Positions 49,098 through 58,239 are shown, numbered from the stretch's first letter. The stretch: 64,000 nt of DNA from Macrococcoides psychrotolerans (GCF_038095555.1 NZ_CP124591.1:1922001-1986000), one strand, 5' to 3'. The notes: generated by a model from the sequence alone, not told the origin. Numbers and translations: made by a program.

Positions 49098-50453
49098 TTA
49101 TTTATCATAATAGCCATCTTTAGTTGTCTGACGCGCACGACCTAGTGCCAGACTTTTTTCAGGTACATCATCAGTAATGGTAGAACCTGCTGCGATAAAG
49201 GATTCATCGCCAATTGTAACAGGTGCAACTAGATTCGAGTTGCAACCGATAAACGCATCTTTCCCAACAATTGTTTTAAATTTATTTATACCATCATAAT
49301 TGACAGTAATGGCTCCACAGCCTATATTCGTTCTAGCACCGATCTGTGCATCTCCTATATAGCTTAGATGTGACACTTTTGCTTCATCATCCAACTTTGC
49401 TTTTTTGATCTCTACAAAATTTCCAACCTTTACATCCGTTCCCAAGAGACTTCCCGGTCTTAATTGAGCAAACGGTCCAATTGTCGTAGAGTCACCCACC
49501 TCAGATTCAGCGATTACAGAATGCTTTATTGTTACGTTGTCGGCAATCTTACTATCTGAAATAGTACTACCGGAAGTAATGATGACATCATTACCAATCT
49601 GCGTGCTTCCCTTTAACATCACATTCGGTTCAATAATTGTATCGCTACCGATGACTACATCCGATTCTATGTATGTCGTTAATGGATCAATAATGGTTAC
49701 ACCATTCATCATATGTTGTTTGTTAATTCTTAAACGTAGCGTTTGTTCTGCTATTGATAAATTATATCTATCATTAATCCCTAATGTTTCACTAAAATCT
49801 TCAGTGACATATGCTTCAACAAGTTCATTTCTTTCACGTAGTAATTTGATTACATCCGGAAGATAGTACTCGCCTTGTGCGTTGTTGTTATCGACTTGTC
49901 CAAGCAGTTCGAATAACAATGCGTTATCAAAGCAGAATGTTCCCGAACTCACTTCATTTACTAGTCGCTCTTCTATCGAAGCATCCTTCTCTTCAACAAT
50001 GCGCTCTACTGCACCATGTGTATCGCGAATAATTCTACCGTAGCCAAATGGTGTATTTGTCTTAGCGGAAAGAATCGTCGCTTTTGCACCTGTTAATTCA
50101 TGATGCGCAATAAATCCGGCAATTGTTTCTTCAGAGATTAATGGCGTATCTCCACAAATGACAATTGTTGTTCCTTGTTTACCTTCTAAATGTTCTGCAG
50201 CCATTTGTACAGCATGCGCAGTACCAAGTTGCTCACTTTGCATACTGAATAATGATTGATCTCGTAAAGCAGCCTTTACATCTTCGGCACCGTATCCCAC
50301 AATCGTTACGATTTCAGTAACGTCTGCTTTCTTAATATTATCTATGACATGTTTCACCATCGGCTTACCACAGACAGGATGCAACACTTTGTGAAGTTTC
50401 GACTTCATTCTCGTCCCTTTACCTGCAGCGAGAATAACAGCTTGTCTTGTCAT
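49098..50453 (-). CDS. glmU: bifunctional UDP-N-acetylglucosamine pyrophosphorylase / glucosamine-1-phosphate N-acetyltransferase
   Basis: GlmU makes UDP-GlcNAc, the precursor of peptidoglycan and teichoic acids. The 451-aa protein has the uridylyltransferase domain (VILAAGKGTRMKSKLHKVLHPVCGKPMV, about 6-33) and the C-terminal left-handed beta-helix acetyltransferase (GPFAQLRPGSLLGTDVKVGNFVEIKKAKL; IGCGAITVNYDGINKFKT). Of two adjacent ATG codons I use the second, 7 nt from GGAGG. Confidence 0.98.
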   Translation of the reverse strand: MTRQAVILAAGKGTRMKSKLHKVLHPVCGKPMVKHVIDNIKKADVTEIVTIVGYGAEDVKAALRDQSLFSMQSEQLGTAHAVQMAAEHLEGKQGTTIVICGDTPLISEETIAGFIAHHELTGAKATILSAKTNTPFGYGRIIRDTHGAVERIVEEKDASIEERLVNEVSSGTFCFDNALLFELLGQVDNNNAQGEYYLPDVIKLLRERNELVEAYVTEDFSETLGINDRYNLSIAEQTLRLRINKQHMMNGVTIIDPLTTYIESDVVIGSDTIIEPNVMLKGSTQIGNDVIITSGSTISDSKIADNVTIKHSVIAESEVGDSTTIGPFAQLRPGSLLGTDVKVGNFVEIKKAKLDDEAKVSHLSYIGDAQIGARTNIGCGAITVNYDGINKFKTIVGKDAFIGCNSNLVAPVTIGDESFIAAGSTITDDVPEKSLALGRARQTTKDGYYDK

Positions 50454-50605
50454 CATATGTCCTCCATTTTGAGTGATATTATAGTTTATGATAGAGCATC
50501 TTTTCTTAAGTACCCAGTCTATAATATTTTAACATATTTTTTATCTATTTAGGGCAATTTTCGGAAGGCATTGAAAGCAAATTTCGAAAGTGCCAACAAT
50601 CCATT

Positions 50606-50634
50606 AAAAAAAAAGATAGGCATCTGCCTACCTT
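50606..50634 (-). terminator. intrinsic terminator of spoVG
   Basis: On the minus strand AGGTAGGC-AGAT-GCCTATCT, with one G-U pair, is followed by eight T. It lies 3 bp beyond the spoVG stop. Confidence 0.9.
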
Positions 50635-50636
50635 TT

Positions 50637-51005
50637 TTATGCTTTTAAATCTTCTGATAACGCCGTATCTGAATCAGACTCTTCTAATTGTGATGATACT
50701 TCACTTGTAGCACTATCAGCGATATCTATAGCACTTGTACTAGGTTCAACCGCTTCTGTTTCATCGTAAACTTTCATAACTGCTTCTTGAATTTCTTGTC
50801 GCATTTCGCTGTTAATAGGATGTGCGATATCACGGAATTCTCCATCAGATGTTCGTTTACTTGGCATCGCTACAAAAAGACCATTATTTCCGTCAATCAC
50901 TCTCAAATCATGTATTACAAACGCTTCATCCAACGTAATGGATGCTAAAGCTTTCATCCTACTATCCGTAACTAACTTCCTCATTCTTACATCTGTGACC
51001 TTCAT
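50637..51005 (-). CDS. spoVG: SpoVG, RNA/DNA-binding regulator
   Basis: The 122-aa protein has the conserved SpoVG core (KVTDVRMRKLVTDSRMKALASITLDEAFVIHDLRVIDGNNGLFVAMPSKRTSDGEFRDIAHPINSEMR, residues 2-68), then a variable acidic Ser-rich tail. In non-sporulating staphylococci SpoVG affects capsule, virulence and antibiotic tolerance. It is 40 bp downstream of ridA; in S. aureus the pair is transcribed by sigma-B, but I see no clear sigma-B promoter upstream of ridA here. Confidence 0.96.
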   Translation of the reverse strand: MKVTDVRMRKLVTDSRMKALASITLDEAFVIHDLRVIDGNNGLFVAMPSKRTSDGEFRDIAHPINSEMRQEIQEAVMKVYDETEAVEPSTSAIDIADSATSEVSSQLEESDSDTALSEDLKA

Positions 51006-51045
51006 TCTGAATAGCCTCCTAATATAAATGTAAGTTAATGATCGT

Positions 51046-51420
51046 TTATAGTTTCAGGGCCACCGCTTCAATTTCAACTTTTACGTCTTTTGGTAATCTA
51101 CTCACTTCAACACAGCTTCTTGCTGGTAAATGGGTATTAAAATATTCACCGTAAACTTCATTAATTAACGGAAAGTCATTCATATCACTAATAAAGATTG
51201 TCGTTTTTACCACACTATCCAAATGAGCACCGCTATCTACAAGAACGGCAGATAAGTTGTCCAGCACTTGCTTTGTTTGTTCCTGAACATCTTCACTGAC
51301 TAATTCACCTTGTAATGTCAAAGGAATTTGACCGCTTGTATAAACCATATTGTTTACAACAACAGCATGACAATATGGCCCGATTGCTTCTGGCGCATTT
51401 TTAGAATAAATATTTTTCAT
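51046..51420 (-). CDS. ridA: RidA family 2-iminobutanoate/2-iminopropanoate deaminase (YabJ)
   Basis: RidA hydrolyses reactive enamine/imine intermediates from PLP enzymes. The 124-aa protein has NAPEAIGPYCHAVVVNNMVYTSGQIPL (about 8-34), the active-site Arg in LPARSCVEVSRLPKDVKVEIEAVA (about 97-120) and normal length. It starts 1 bp after the purR stop, so it is in the purR-ridA-spoVG transcript. Confidence 0.95.
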   Translation of the reverse strand: MKNIYSKNAPEAIGPYCHAVVVNNMVYTSGQIPLTLQGELVSEDVQEQTKQVLDNLSAVLVDSGAHLDSVVKTTIFISDMNDFPLINEVYGEYFNTHLPARSCVEVSRLPKDVKVEIEAVALKL

Positions 51421-51421
51421 G

Positions 51422-52261
51422 TTAATTTCTCCCTGCTTCAGAAAATTTGTCTAAGCAATTACCTTCTTCAACAGTAAAAGATTGATTATATTCATCTACA
51501 TTAGATAATTTAACCAAAGAGGTATAGTCCTGAATTAAACGATTCTTAACTTCTTTCGATTCTACTAATACTGTTACCCCTTTTACTGTTGCTTTAAACT
51601 CATTCATTAAATTCATGACCCCTGTTATAGAGCCTCCTGCACGCATGAAATCATCAACAACCAAAACTTTCGAACCTTCAGGAAGCGTGCGCTTTGATAA
51701 TACCATCGTCTCTATCTTTCTCGAAGAACCAGATACATAGTTGATAGAAACCGTAGAACCTTCCGTTACTTTGTTATCTTTTCTTATTACTACAACCGGT
51801 AAGTTTAAAATGCTGGCTACTGCATTCGCCAATGAGATTCCTTTTGTCGCTATGGTAACTACTGCATCTATTTCTTCATTCATATACATTGTAGCAATCA
51901 GTTTTCCCACTTGCCCAAGCAATCTCGGATTACCCACAACATCTGACATGAATAAATAACCTCCAGGAAGCAGTCTTTCCTCCTCCTGCAACATATTACA
52001 CAATGTTCTGATCAGTCCTTCGGCTTCATCATAATACATTCTATGTCTGAACGTTACTCCACCACTCGCTCCAGCTGTTGTTGTGATAATTCCAATCTCT
52101 TCTTTTTCAAAAGTATCTTTAATAATTTGTACGTCCTCGCTAATTGAAGACTTAGCCTGTCCAAACTTTTCTACAAAGTAGGTTAATGGCACAAGCTCAT
52201 TTGGATGGCTTAGCAAATAACTCGTCATGTAGACGATACGTTCACTCCTCTTAAATTTCAT
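51422..52261 (-). CDS. purR: purine operon repressor PurR
   Basis: PurR represses purine genes and is released by PRPP. The 279-aa product starts at ATG 52261 (MKFKRSERIVYMTSYLLSHPN) behind GAGGGAT. It has an N-terminal winged helix (about 1-75) and a phosphoribosyltransferase-like domain with the PRPP motif KVLVVDDFMRAGGSITG (about 199-215). Its own upstream region carries a PurBox. Prs, the source of the PRPP signal, is nearby. Confidence 0.97.
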   Translation of the reverse strand: MKFKRSERIVYMTSYLLSHPNELVPLTYFVEKFGQAKSSISEDVQIIKDTFEKEEIGIITTTAGASGGVTFRHRMYYDEAEGLIRTLCNMLQEEERLLPGGYLFMSDVVGNPRLLGQVGKLIATMYMNEEIDAVVTIATKGISLANAVASILNLPVVVIRKDNKVTEGSTVSINYVSGSSRKIETMVLSKRTLPEGSKVLVVDDFMRAGGSITGVMNLMNEFKATVKGVTVLVESKEVKNRLIQDYTSLVKLSNVDEYNQSFTVEEGNCLDKFSEAGRN

Positions 52262-52302
52262 AAAATCCCTCATTTACGCATGATGTATGTTTAATATACC
52301 AC

Positions 52303-52316
52303 AAATGTTCGGTTTT
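52303..52316 (-). promoter_or_regulatory. PurBox upstream of purR
   Basis: AAAACCGAACATTT on the minus strand matches the PurBox pattern (AWWWCCGAACWWT). It begins within the last codons of ispE, about 40 bp before purR. A weaker inverted partner (TAAACATACATC) follows at about 52277-52288. This implies autoregulation by PurR. Confidence 0.65.
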
Positions 52317-52318
52317 CC

Positions 52319-53170
52319 CTACCCCAGCATCCTTACCATATATACTTCTTTACAACATCCTTTTAATGCATTGACTACGCTTTTAGCTTGGCGTTCTTTT
52401 GCTGCTAATCCATATACAGTAGGTCCACTGCCGCTCATCATAGCAGCATCTGCTCCGGCTTTCATCATCGTTTCTTTAAGCATTTGAATAACAGGATGCA
52501 TTTCTATCGTTACAGCTTCTAGCCTATTCCCTAAAGCGCTTATCATCTCCAGGTAATCTCCTGCTTCAATGGCACGTCTGCATTTCTCATTTTCAATCTG
52601 TTCATGTGCTTGTGATAGATCAAGTGCACTATAAACCTCTTGCGTCGATACACTGATCTCAGGTTTAGCTAAGATTACCCAGCATGAAGGTGGCTTCGGT
52701 AAATGTTCAAGTACTTCACCACGGCCTGTACATAGTGTCGTTCTTCCGTATATACAAAATGGAATATCTGACCCAATTTCACTTGACAGTTCTGCTAAAG
52801 TTTCAAGTGATAGGTTCAATTCAAACAGTTTGTTCATTCCACGAAATGTGGCAGCAGCATCACTAGAACCTCCTGCTAGACCTGCCGCTATCGGAATTGT
52901 TTTATCGAGCGTAATCGTTACTCCGCATTTTATATTGTAACGCTCTATCATAAGTTCTGCAGCCTTATAAGCTAAGTTTCTATGATCGTTTGGCACGTAT
53001 CGATGCTCTATTTTGAGTACAATTTTTTTATCTTTTCTCTTCTCAAAAGTCAGTCGATCATATAAGTCTACTGTTGTCATTATCATTTCTACTTCATGAT
53101 AGCCATCATTTCTTTTATATAGTGTATCTAGTGTCAAATTTATTTTAGCTGGTGCATTCTCATAAATCAT
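52319..53170 (-). CDS. ispE: 4-diphosphocytidyl-2-C-methyl-D-erythritol kinase (MEP pathway)
   Basis: The 283-aa GHMP kinase has the N-terminal APAKINLTLDTLYKRNDGYHEVEMIM (6-31), the ATP-binding glycine loop PIAAGLAGGSSDAAATFRGMN (about 90-110) and C-terminal MMSGSGPTVYGLA (about 253-265). It sits between veg and purR, as in B. subtilis. An ispE-like gene remains here even in staphylococci with the mevalonate route, but with ispD and ispF also in the window, a working MEP step is likely. Confidence 0.95.
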   Translation of the reverse strand: MIYENAPAKINLTLDTLYKRNDGYHEVEMIMTTVDLYDRLTFEKRKDKKIVLKIEHRYVPNDHRNLAYKAAELMIERYNIKCGVTITLDKTIPIAAGLAGGSSDAAATFRGMNKLFELNLSLETLAELSSEIGSDIPFCIYGRTTLCTGRGEVLEHLPKPPSCWVILAKPEISVSTQEVYSALDLSQAHEQIENEKCRRAIEAGDYLEMISALGNRLEAVTIEMHPVIQMLKETMMKAGADAAMMSGSGPTVYGLAAKERQAKSVVNALKGCCKEVYMVRMLG

Positions 53171-53247
53171 ATCTCGTCCTCGCTCAATTAATTAATACAG
53201 TTATTTTATCACAATTCGATTTCTAAATTGTAGATTGATAAAGAAAA

Positions 53248-53286
53248 TAAAAAATAAAGCATATTCTCTACGTAGAGAATATGCTT
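53248..53286 (-). terminator. intrinsic terminator of veg
   Basis: A perfect 26-bp palindrome at 53259-53284 (arms GCATATTCTCTAC / GTAGAGAATATGC) is followed by a T-rich run on the minus strand, 7 bp beyond the veg stop. Confidence 0.9.
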
Positions 53287-53292
53287 CACTAA

Positions 53293-53556
53293 TTATTGTA
53301 CAAGAAATTCTTCTTGTTGATCATTTACAAATGTAACTTGCACGTTTTCTGTTAAAACGTCCGTGTATGTATAAGACACACGCTCAAAATTATGTTGCTC
53401 CTGGTCTAGTTCGACCACGAAAACTGATGGATAAGTTTCTTTAAGCACACCACGACGCTCAATTAACTTTTTACGTCCTCCATTAGCTCTTAATACAATT
53501 CGATTACCCAACTGACAGTCAAGAATTTTTTTGATGTCTACTAATGTTTTTGGCAT
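53293..53556 (-). CDS. veg: Veg protein
   Basis: The 87-aa product starts MPKTLVDIKKILDCQLGNRI at ATG 53556, with GAGGTGGGT upstream. The conserved VEG core RIVLRANGGRKKLIERRGVLKETYPSVFVVELDQEQHNFERVSYTYTDVLTE is complete. In B. subtilis Veg stimulates biofilm-matrix gene expression; its molecular action here is unknown. Length matches the family (about 86 aa). Confidence 0.94.
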   Translation of the reverse strand: MPKTLVDIKKILDCQLGNRIVLRANGGRKKLIERRGVLKETYPSVFVVELDQEQHNFERVSYTYTDVLTENVQVTFVNDQQEEFLVQ

Positions 53557-53654
53557 AATGACCCACCTCGCTATGCCCTTCATTTTAGCATTATAATGAA
53601 AAATAGTCAATAAAATTTTTAATTTTAACAATTTTATTTTCCGTTGTCAATGTT

Positions 53655-54545
53655 TTAAATCACCAACTCTGGATACTTTTTCATATTATTTGAAAGTTGT
53701 GCATAATCATTTAAATTAAGGCTCTCTCCACGACGTGAAGGTGCTACGCCACTTGCCTCAAGCCATTCAATAATACGTTCTTTGTGCTCCTTACTATCTT
53801 GTATCAAGCTCATATAGTTATTTAAGATTGTCTTCCTGCGCTGGACGAAAGCACCTCTAGTTAACTTAAAGAACAACGTTTCGTCTTCAACATCTACACG
53901 AGGGCTCTCTAATGTTGTCAGCTTAACTACGAGAGAGTCTACATTCGGCGGGGGCATAAAGACACCTTTAGGAACAACCATAATACGTTTCACATCCGTA
54001 TAGTACTGCACTGCAATGGATAATGAACCATACGCTTTTGTTGAAGGGACTGCAGACAAACGCTCTCCTACTTCTTTTTGCATCATCACCACGTAACTGT
54101 TAATATTCAAGTTTTTTTCCAGTAAGCCCATTAATATCGGCGTTGTAATATAATAAGGTAAATTGGCCACAACGAAAATTTCATCGCAATGATGTAGATA
54201 CGTTTCTATAGCAGAAGCTACATCTGCTTTTAATATATCCTCGTTGATTACAGTTACATTATCATAAGGACTTAACGTTTCTCCTAGTATCGGTATAAGT
54301 CGCTGGTCTATTTCAAATGCTAAGACTTGTTTCGCGTGTTTTGCTAATTGTTCAGTTAAACTCCCCATTCCAGGACCAATTTCAATTACACCTGACGTCT
54401 TATCTATACCTGCAGCCTCAATTATATTTCTGATGACATTTGTATCCACAAGAAAATTCTGGCCAAGACTTTTCTTAAACTTAAACCCGTATTGATCTAA
54501 TAACTGTTTCGTTCTTGTTGGTGTTGCAATATCGTTATATTCCAT
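53655..54545 (-). CDS. ksgA: 16S rRNA dimethyladenosine transferase KsgA (RsmA)
   Basis: KsgA dimethylates A1518 and A1519 in helix 45 of 16S rRNA. The 296-aa protein has FKKSLGQNFLVDTNVIRNII (about 24-43), SAM motif I VIEIGPGMGSLTEQL (about 53-67) and the catalytic motif VVANLPYYITTPIL (about 125-138). Its ATG shares one base with the rnmV stop (TAATG). Loss confers kasugamycin resistance in many bacteria; the gene looks intact. Confidence 0.98.
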   Translation of the reverse strand: MEYNDIATPTRTKQLLDQYGFKFKKSLGQNFLVDTNVIRNIIEAAGIDKTSGVIEIGPGMGSLTEQLAKHAKQVLAFEIDQRLIPILGETLSPYDNVTVINEDILKADVASAIETYLHHCDEIFVVANLPYYITTPILMGLLEKNLNINSYVVMMQKEVGERLSAVPSTKAYGSLSIAVQYYTDVKRIMVVPKGVFMPPPNVDSLVVKLTTLESPRVDVEDETLFFKLTRGAFVQRRKTILNNYMSLIQDSKEHKERIIEWLEASGVAPSRRGESLNLNDYAQLSNNMKKYPELVI

Positions 54546-55090
54546 TATTCCTCTCCTTTATCATATAGTGCTTGCTTTACATCCTGCTCAGTTATACCGA
54601 AAGCATTGAGTCTATGAAATAATTGCTTTCCATTGCAATAACCGATTCTTAAGTACTTGCATACTTGCTTCCTTTTTTCCTTCGCATAAGGACCGATAAT
54701 TAAGCCGTTATCTACTAAAAACGCTTTACTTACCGTTTCAGAAGTATAATCAAACGGCGTTGATACATGCATTAATGCATCTTGAATTGCTTCAATGGGT
54801 GCATGTTCGATACCAATCTTACCACGTTTACTTACAGCAATATCAGCATCAATAAACGCATGCTTTACTGCAGGTACCTGACTTTCAATCGTCTTCCTGA
54901 TTTTATTTCCTGGGTAATCAGGATCTGTAAGTACAATAACACCTCTCACTTCGGCTGCATGTCTAATCGCTTCAATGGTCTCTTCGTTAATAGCAGAACC
55001 ATTCGTTTCAAGCGTATCACATTCTACTGCAAGCTTTACACGTGTTGTATCATCTTTACCTTCCACTACAATAATTTCGTTAATTTTCAT
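54545..55090 (-). CDS. rnmV: ribonuclease M5 (5S rRNA maturation)
   Basis: RNase M5 trims both ends of precursor 5S rRNA with help from L18. The 181-aa protein starts with a Toprim domain (EIIVVEGKDDTTRVKLAVE, residues 5-23, with the catalytic Glu; GVIVLTDPDYPGNKIR, about 50-65, with the DxD). It has a normal C-terminal region. It is coupled to ksgA. The window has two 5S genes that would be its substrates. Confidence 0.96.
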   Translation of the reverse strand: MKINEIIVVEGKDDTTRVKLAVECDTLETNGSAINEETIEAIRHAAEVRGVIVLTDPDYPGNKIRKTIESQVPAVKHAFIDADIAVSKRGKIGIEHAPIEAIQDALMHVSTPFDYTSETVSKAFLVDNGLIIGPYAKEKRKQVCKYLRIGYCNGKQLFHRLNAFGITEQDVKQALYDKGEE

Positions 55091-55140
55091 ATATATCTAT
55101 CCTTTACTTTTATACAACTAAATATTATACGTTATATATA

Positions 55141-55174
55141 TATAAAAGACCACGTGAGTAATACGTGGTCTTTA
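55141..55174 (-). terminator. intrinsic terminator of tatD
   Basis: Perfect 11-bp arms (AAAGACCACGT / ACGTGGTCTTT) around a 7-nt loop are followed by TTTTATATA on the minus strand. It lies 14 bp beyond the tatD stop. Confidence 0.85.
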
Positions 55175-55187
55175 TCGCTAAAGTTAT

Positions 55188-55964
55188 TTAATCCCTATTT
55201 GCCATTTTAAATAATCTCTCAGCGTTAGCTGTTGTTTGTAGTGCCACCTCTTCTAATGTGATACCGCGTAGTTCCGCAATCTCTTCTGCCACCAACTTTA
55301 CGTGCATCGGTTCATTACGCTTTCCACGATAAGGATGTGGTGTTAAATACGGCGCATCTGTTTCAACAAGTAGTTTATCGAGTGGTACATGCTTCGCAAC
55401 TTCTTTAGGCTGTTTGGCATTTTTAAACGTTACAGGTCCCCCTAAAGAAATAACAAAGTTTAGTTTTAATACTTCATCGCAAGTTTCTGGGCTGCCACTG
55501 AAGCTATGCATTACGCCGCCAACTTCTTGGGCATTTTCTGATTTCAATATTTCAATTACATCATGAGTTGCTTCACGATTATGAATAACAATTGGAAGTT
55601 TCACTTCTTTTGCAAGTTGAATTTGTCGCTTAAATACTTCTTTTTGTATATCTTTTGGAGACTTATCCCAGTGATAATCAAGACCCATTTCACCAATCGC
55701 AACAATTTTAGGATGTTTTGAAAGTTCTTTTATCCATTCGTAATACTCATCAGTGAAATCGATAGCATCAACTGGATGCCACCCAATAACACCGTATACG
55801 AAATCATAATCCTCTATTAATTTCATTGTCCGTTTAATCGTTTTTTCATCAAATCCCACGACAATCATACGGTCTATTCCATTTTTACGTGCTCTATCAA
55901 TAACTTCCTGTAAATCTTCATCATATTGGTCTGCGTTTAAATGTACATGTGTATCGATTAACAC
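55188..55964 (-). CDS. tatD: TatD family metal-dependent DNase/hydrolase
   Basis: The 258-aa TIM-barrel hydrolase has LIDTHVHLNADQYD (2-15, metal ligands in HVH), AIGEMGLDYHWDKSPKDIQKEVFKRQIQLA, LPIVIHNREA, MHSFSGSPE and VETDAPYLTPHPYRGKRNEP. TatD enzymes are 3'-5' exonucleases and D-aminoacyl-tRNA deacylases in different reports. It lies 14 bp downstream of metS, the usual metS-tatD-rnmV-ksgA order. Confidence 0.95.
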   Translation of the reverse strand: MLIDTHVHLNADQYDEDLQEVIDRARKNGIDRMIVVGFDEKTIKRTMKLIEDYDFVYGVIGWHPVDAIDFTDEYYEWIKELSKHPKIVAIGEMGLDYHWDKSPKDIQKEVFKRQIQLAKEVKLPIVIHNREATHDVIEILKSENAQEVGGVMHSFSGSPETCDEVLKLNFVISLGGPVTFKNAKQPKEVAKHVPLDKLLVETDAPYLTPHPYRGKRNEPMHVKLVAEEIAELRGITLEEVALQTTANAERLFKMANRD

Positions 55965-55978
55965 AAAATCACTCCTAT

Positions 55979-57943
55979 TTATTTAACGATAGAACCATTT
56001 TCAATCGTGCTTGGTAAGCTTACAAGTGTTAATTGTCCATCTTTCTCAGCAGAAAGAATCATACCTTCTGATTTCTCACCACGTAGTTCTACCGCCTTTA
56101 GATTTGTAACGACTACTACTTTTTTGCCAATGATATCCTCTGGATTATAGAATTCTGCAATACCTGATACAATTTGGCGTTTTTCATTACCTAAGTCTAC
56201 TTGAATTTTCAGCAGTTTCTTAGCCTTCTTCACGTAATCTGCATCAATAATTGTTGCTGCCTTTAATTCTATTTTATCGAATACATCAATTGTGATTTCA
56301 CTTTTACCTTCAGCTTCATTTTTCTTAGATACAGGTGGTTGCATTGTACCTTTAATAAATTCCACTTCTGCTTCTACATCTAATCTCGGAAAAATCGGTG
56401 TCGCTTTTTCCACTACTTTAAGTTCCGTAATGTGTCCATAAGTGTTTAAACTATCAAATTCATAAAGTGCATTATCTTTTAAATTTAACTGTTCAAAGAT
56501 TTTATATGGTGCTTCTGTTAAGAATGGACGTAATAATACCGCTGCAAAGCGAATATTCTCAACAAGATGATACATTACGCTCTCTAAGAGTTCTTTTTGG
56601 GACGTATCTTTAATAAGAATCCACGGTGTTGTTTCATCAATATATTTATTAGTACGTGAAATTAATTTCCATACTTCTTGTAAAGCAACTGAATACTGCA
56701 TATTTTCCATCGCATTATCATAAGCTTTCTTAGTTGCTACTGCTAGATCTTCAATTTCTGCATCAACTGTATGCATTTGCCCTTTGTATCCGGTAAGGTT
56801 ACCGTCAAAATATTTGTTAATCATGGCTATCGTACGGTTTACCAGATTACCGAGATCGTTGGCTAAATCAAAGTTTGTACGATCTACGAAAGCTTCCGGA
56901 GTAAATACACCATCTGATCCAAATGGCAGCTCTCTCATTAAATAATAACGAACGGCATCTAGGCCATAACGATCGATTAATATATGAGGATCCACGACAT
57001 TTCCTTTAGATTTACTCATCTTGCCATCCTTCATAAGAATCCAGCCATGAGCAAAAATTTTCTTAGGAAGAGGTAAATCTAACGCCATTAATAACGCTGG
57101 CCAGATAATTGTATGGAAACGCACAATTTCTTTTGCCATAATATGTACATCAGCAGGCCAGTACTTATTAAATTCTGTCTCATCTTCAGATAAATATCCA
57201 AGCGCCGAGATATAATTCGTTAACGCATCTATCCAGACGTAAACAACATGCCTCGGATTAGATGGAACTTTAATTCCCCAATCAAATGAAGTTCGTGATA
57301 CTGCTAAGTCTTCAAGACCTGGTTTAATGAAATTATTCAGCATTTCATTTTTACGTGAAACAGGCTGGATGAAGTCTGGATGTGCATCATAGTATTCAAT
57401 TAAACGATCTGTATATTTACTCAACTTAAAGAAATAACTTTCCTCCTTGACAAGTTGCACCGGATGCCCAGAATCTGGACTCTTACCCCCAACAATTTTT
57501 TCTCCTTCATAAATAGGATCTACAAGTTGCGTTTCAGTATAGAACGTCTCATCAGGTACAGAGTACCAACCTTCATAGTCGCCTAGATAAATATCCCCTT
57601 GCTCCAGTAATCTCTCAAATACTTTTTCTACCACAACTTTATGTCTATCTTCTGTCGTTCTAATGAAGTCATCATTAGAGATATCTAATTTTTTCCATAG
57701 TGCTTGAATATCTGCGATGATTTCATCTAAATATTCAATTTCAGATTTACCAGCAGCTTGAGCTTTTTCTTGAATCTTTTGACCATGTTCATCTGTACCC
57801 GTTAAGTATTTAACATCATAGCCTTGCATTCTTTTATAGCGTGCAATTGCATCTCCAGCTACCGTTGAATATGCATGTCCTATATGTAACTTCCCACTTG
57901 GATAATAAATAGGGGTCGTAACGTAAAAAGTATTGTTCGTCAT
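55979..57943 (-). CDS. metS: methionyl-tRNA synthetase
   Basis: The 654-aa class I enzyme has HIGHAYSTVAGDAIARYKRM (HIGH at 21-24), the KMSKSKGNVVDP loop near residue 311 and a C-terminal tRNA-binding OB domain (about 550-654, FDKIELKAATIIDADYVKKAKKLLKIQVDLGNEKRQIVSGI). The connective peptide lacks zinc-knuckle cysteines, the form usual in Bacillus and staphylococci. GAGGAGG precedes the ATG. No T-box or SAM riboswitch is seen in the 296-bp upstream gap, which holds the abrB promoter. Confidence 0.98.
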   Translation of the reverse strand: MTNNTFYVTTPIYYPSGKLHIGHAYSTVAGDAIARYKRMQGYDVKYLTGTDEHGQKIQEKAQAAGKSEIEYLDEIIADIQALWKKLDISNDDFIRTTEDRHKVVVEKVFERLLEQGDIYLGDYEGWYSVPDETFYTETQLVDPIYEGEKIVGGKSPDSGHPVQLVKEESYFFKLSKYTDRLIEYYDAHPDFIQPVSRKNEMLNNFIKPGLEDLAVSRTSFDWGIKVPSNPRHVVYVWIDALTNYISALGYLSEDETEFNKYWPADVHIMAKEIVRFHTIIWPALLMALDLPLPKKIFAHGWILMKDGKMSKSKGNVVDPHILIDRYGLDAVRYYLMRELPFGSDGVFTPEAFVDRTNFDLANDLGNLVNRTIAMINKYFDGNLTGYKGQMHTVDAEIEDLAVATKKAYDNAMENMQYSVALQEVWKLISRTNKYIDETTPWILIKDTSQKELLESVMYHLVENIRFAAVLLRPFLTEAPYKIFEQLNLKDNALYEFDSLNTYGHITELKVVEKATPIFPRLDVEAEVEFIKGTMQPPVSKKNEAEGKSEITIDVFDKIELKAATIIDADYVKKAKKLLKIQVDLGNEKRQIVSGIAEFYNPEDIIGKKVVVVTNLKAVELRGEKSEGMILSAEKDGQLTLVSLPSTIENGSIVK

Positions 57944-58125
57944 ATGAAATCCTCCTCGTCTTTACTTATTAAATATACATAAAATAAAGGTTTTTTTCAA
58001 TATTACTAATACTTACAATTCGACATGTTTTAAAAAAACATACAAATAATAAACATCAAATAATATTAATTATAATTAATAAACATTACTATTTCATTAC
58101 AAATTATATATATAACCTTATTCCA

Positions 58126-58154
58126 TTGACTTTGTAAAAAAAAGGTAGTACACT
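58126..58154 (+). promoter_or_regulatory. sigma-A promoter of abrB
   Basis: TTGACT (58126-58131) and TACACT (58149-58154) are 17 bp apart on the plus strand. A leader of about 78 nt precedes the abrB start. Confidence 0.7.
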
Positions 58155-58168
58155 CTAATTAAGACAAA

Positions 58169-58196
58169 TGTCGAACAATTTAATTCGAGTGTCGAA
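58169..58196 (+). repeat. TGTCGAA direct repeats upstream of abrB
   Basis: TGTCGAA occurs at 58169-58175 and 58190-58196, 21 bp apart (two helical turns), just downstream of the promoter. A third copy is inverted at 58019-58025. An autoregulatory operator is a reasonable inference. Confidence 0.5.
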
Positions 58197-58239
58197 TTTA
58201 CTGATATTATCAAATATACAATTATATGGAGGAAATAAA

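Noticed and set aside
40132..50637. Sporulation capability suggested by spoVG and by the yabN-yabO neighbourhood
   Set aside because: SpoVG and these genes are common in non-sporulating cocci; yabP, yabQ and yabG are absent from their usual places.
54782..55210. 142-codon plus-strand frame opposite rnmV
   Set aside because: The composition is that of an antisense shadow; it has no ribosome site and spans the tatD terminator.
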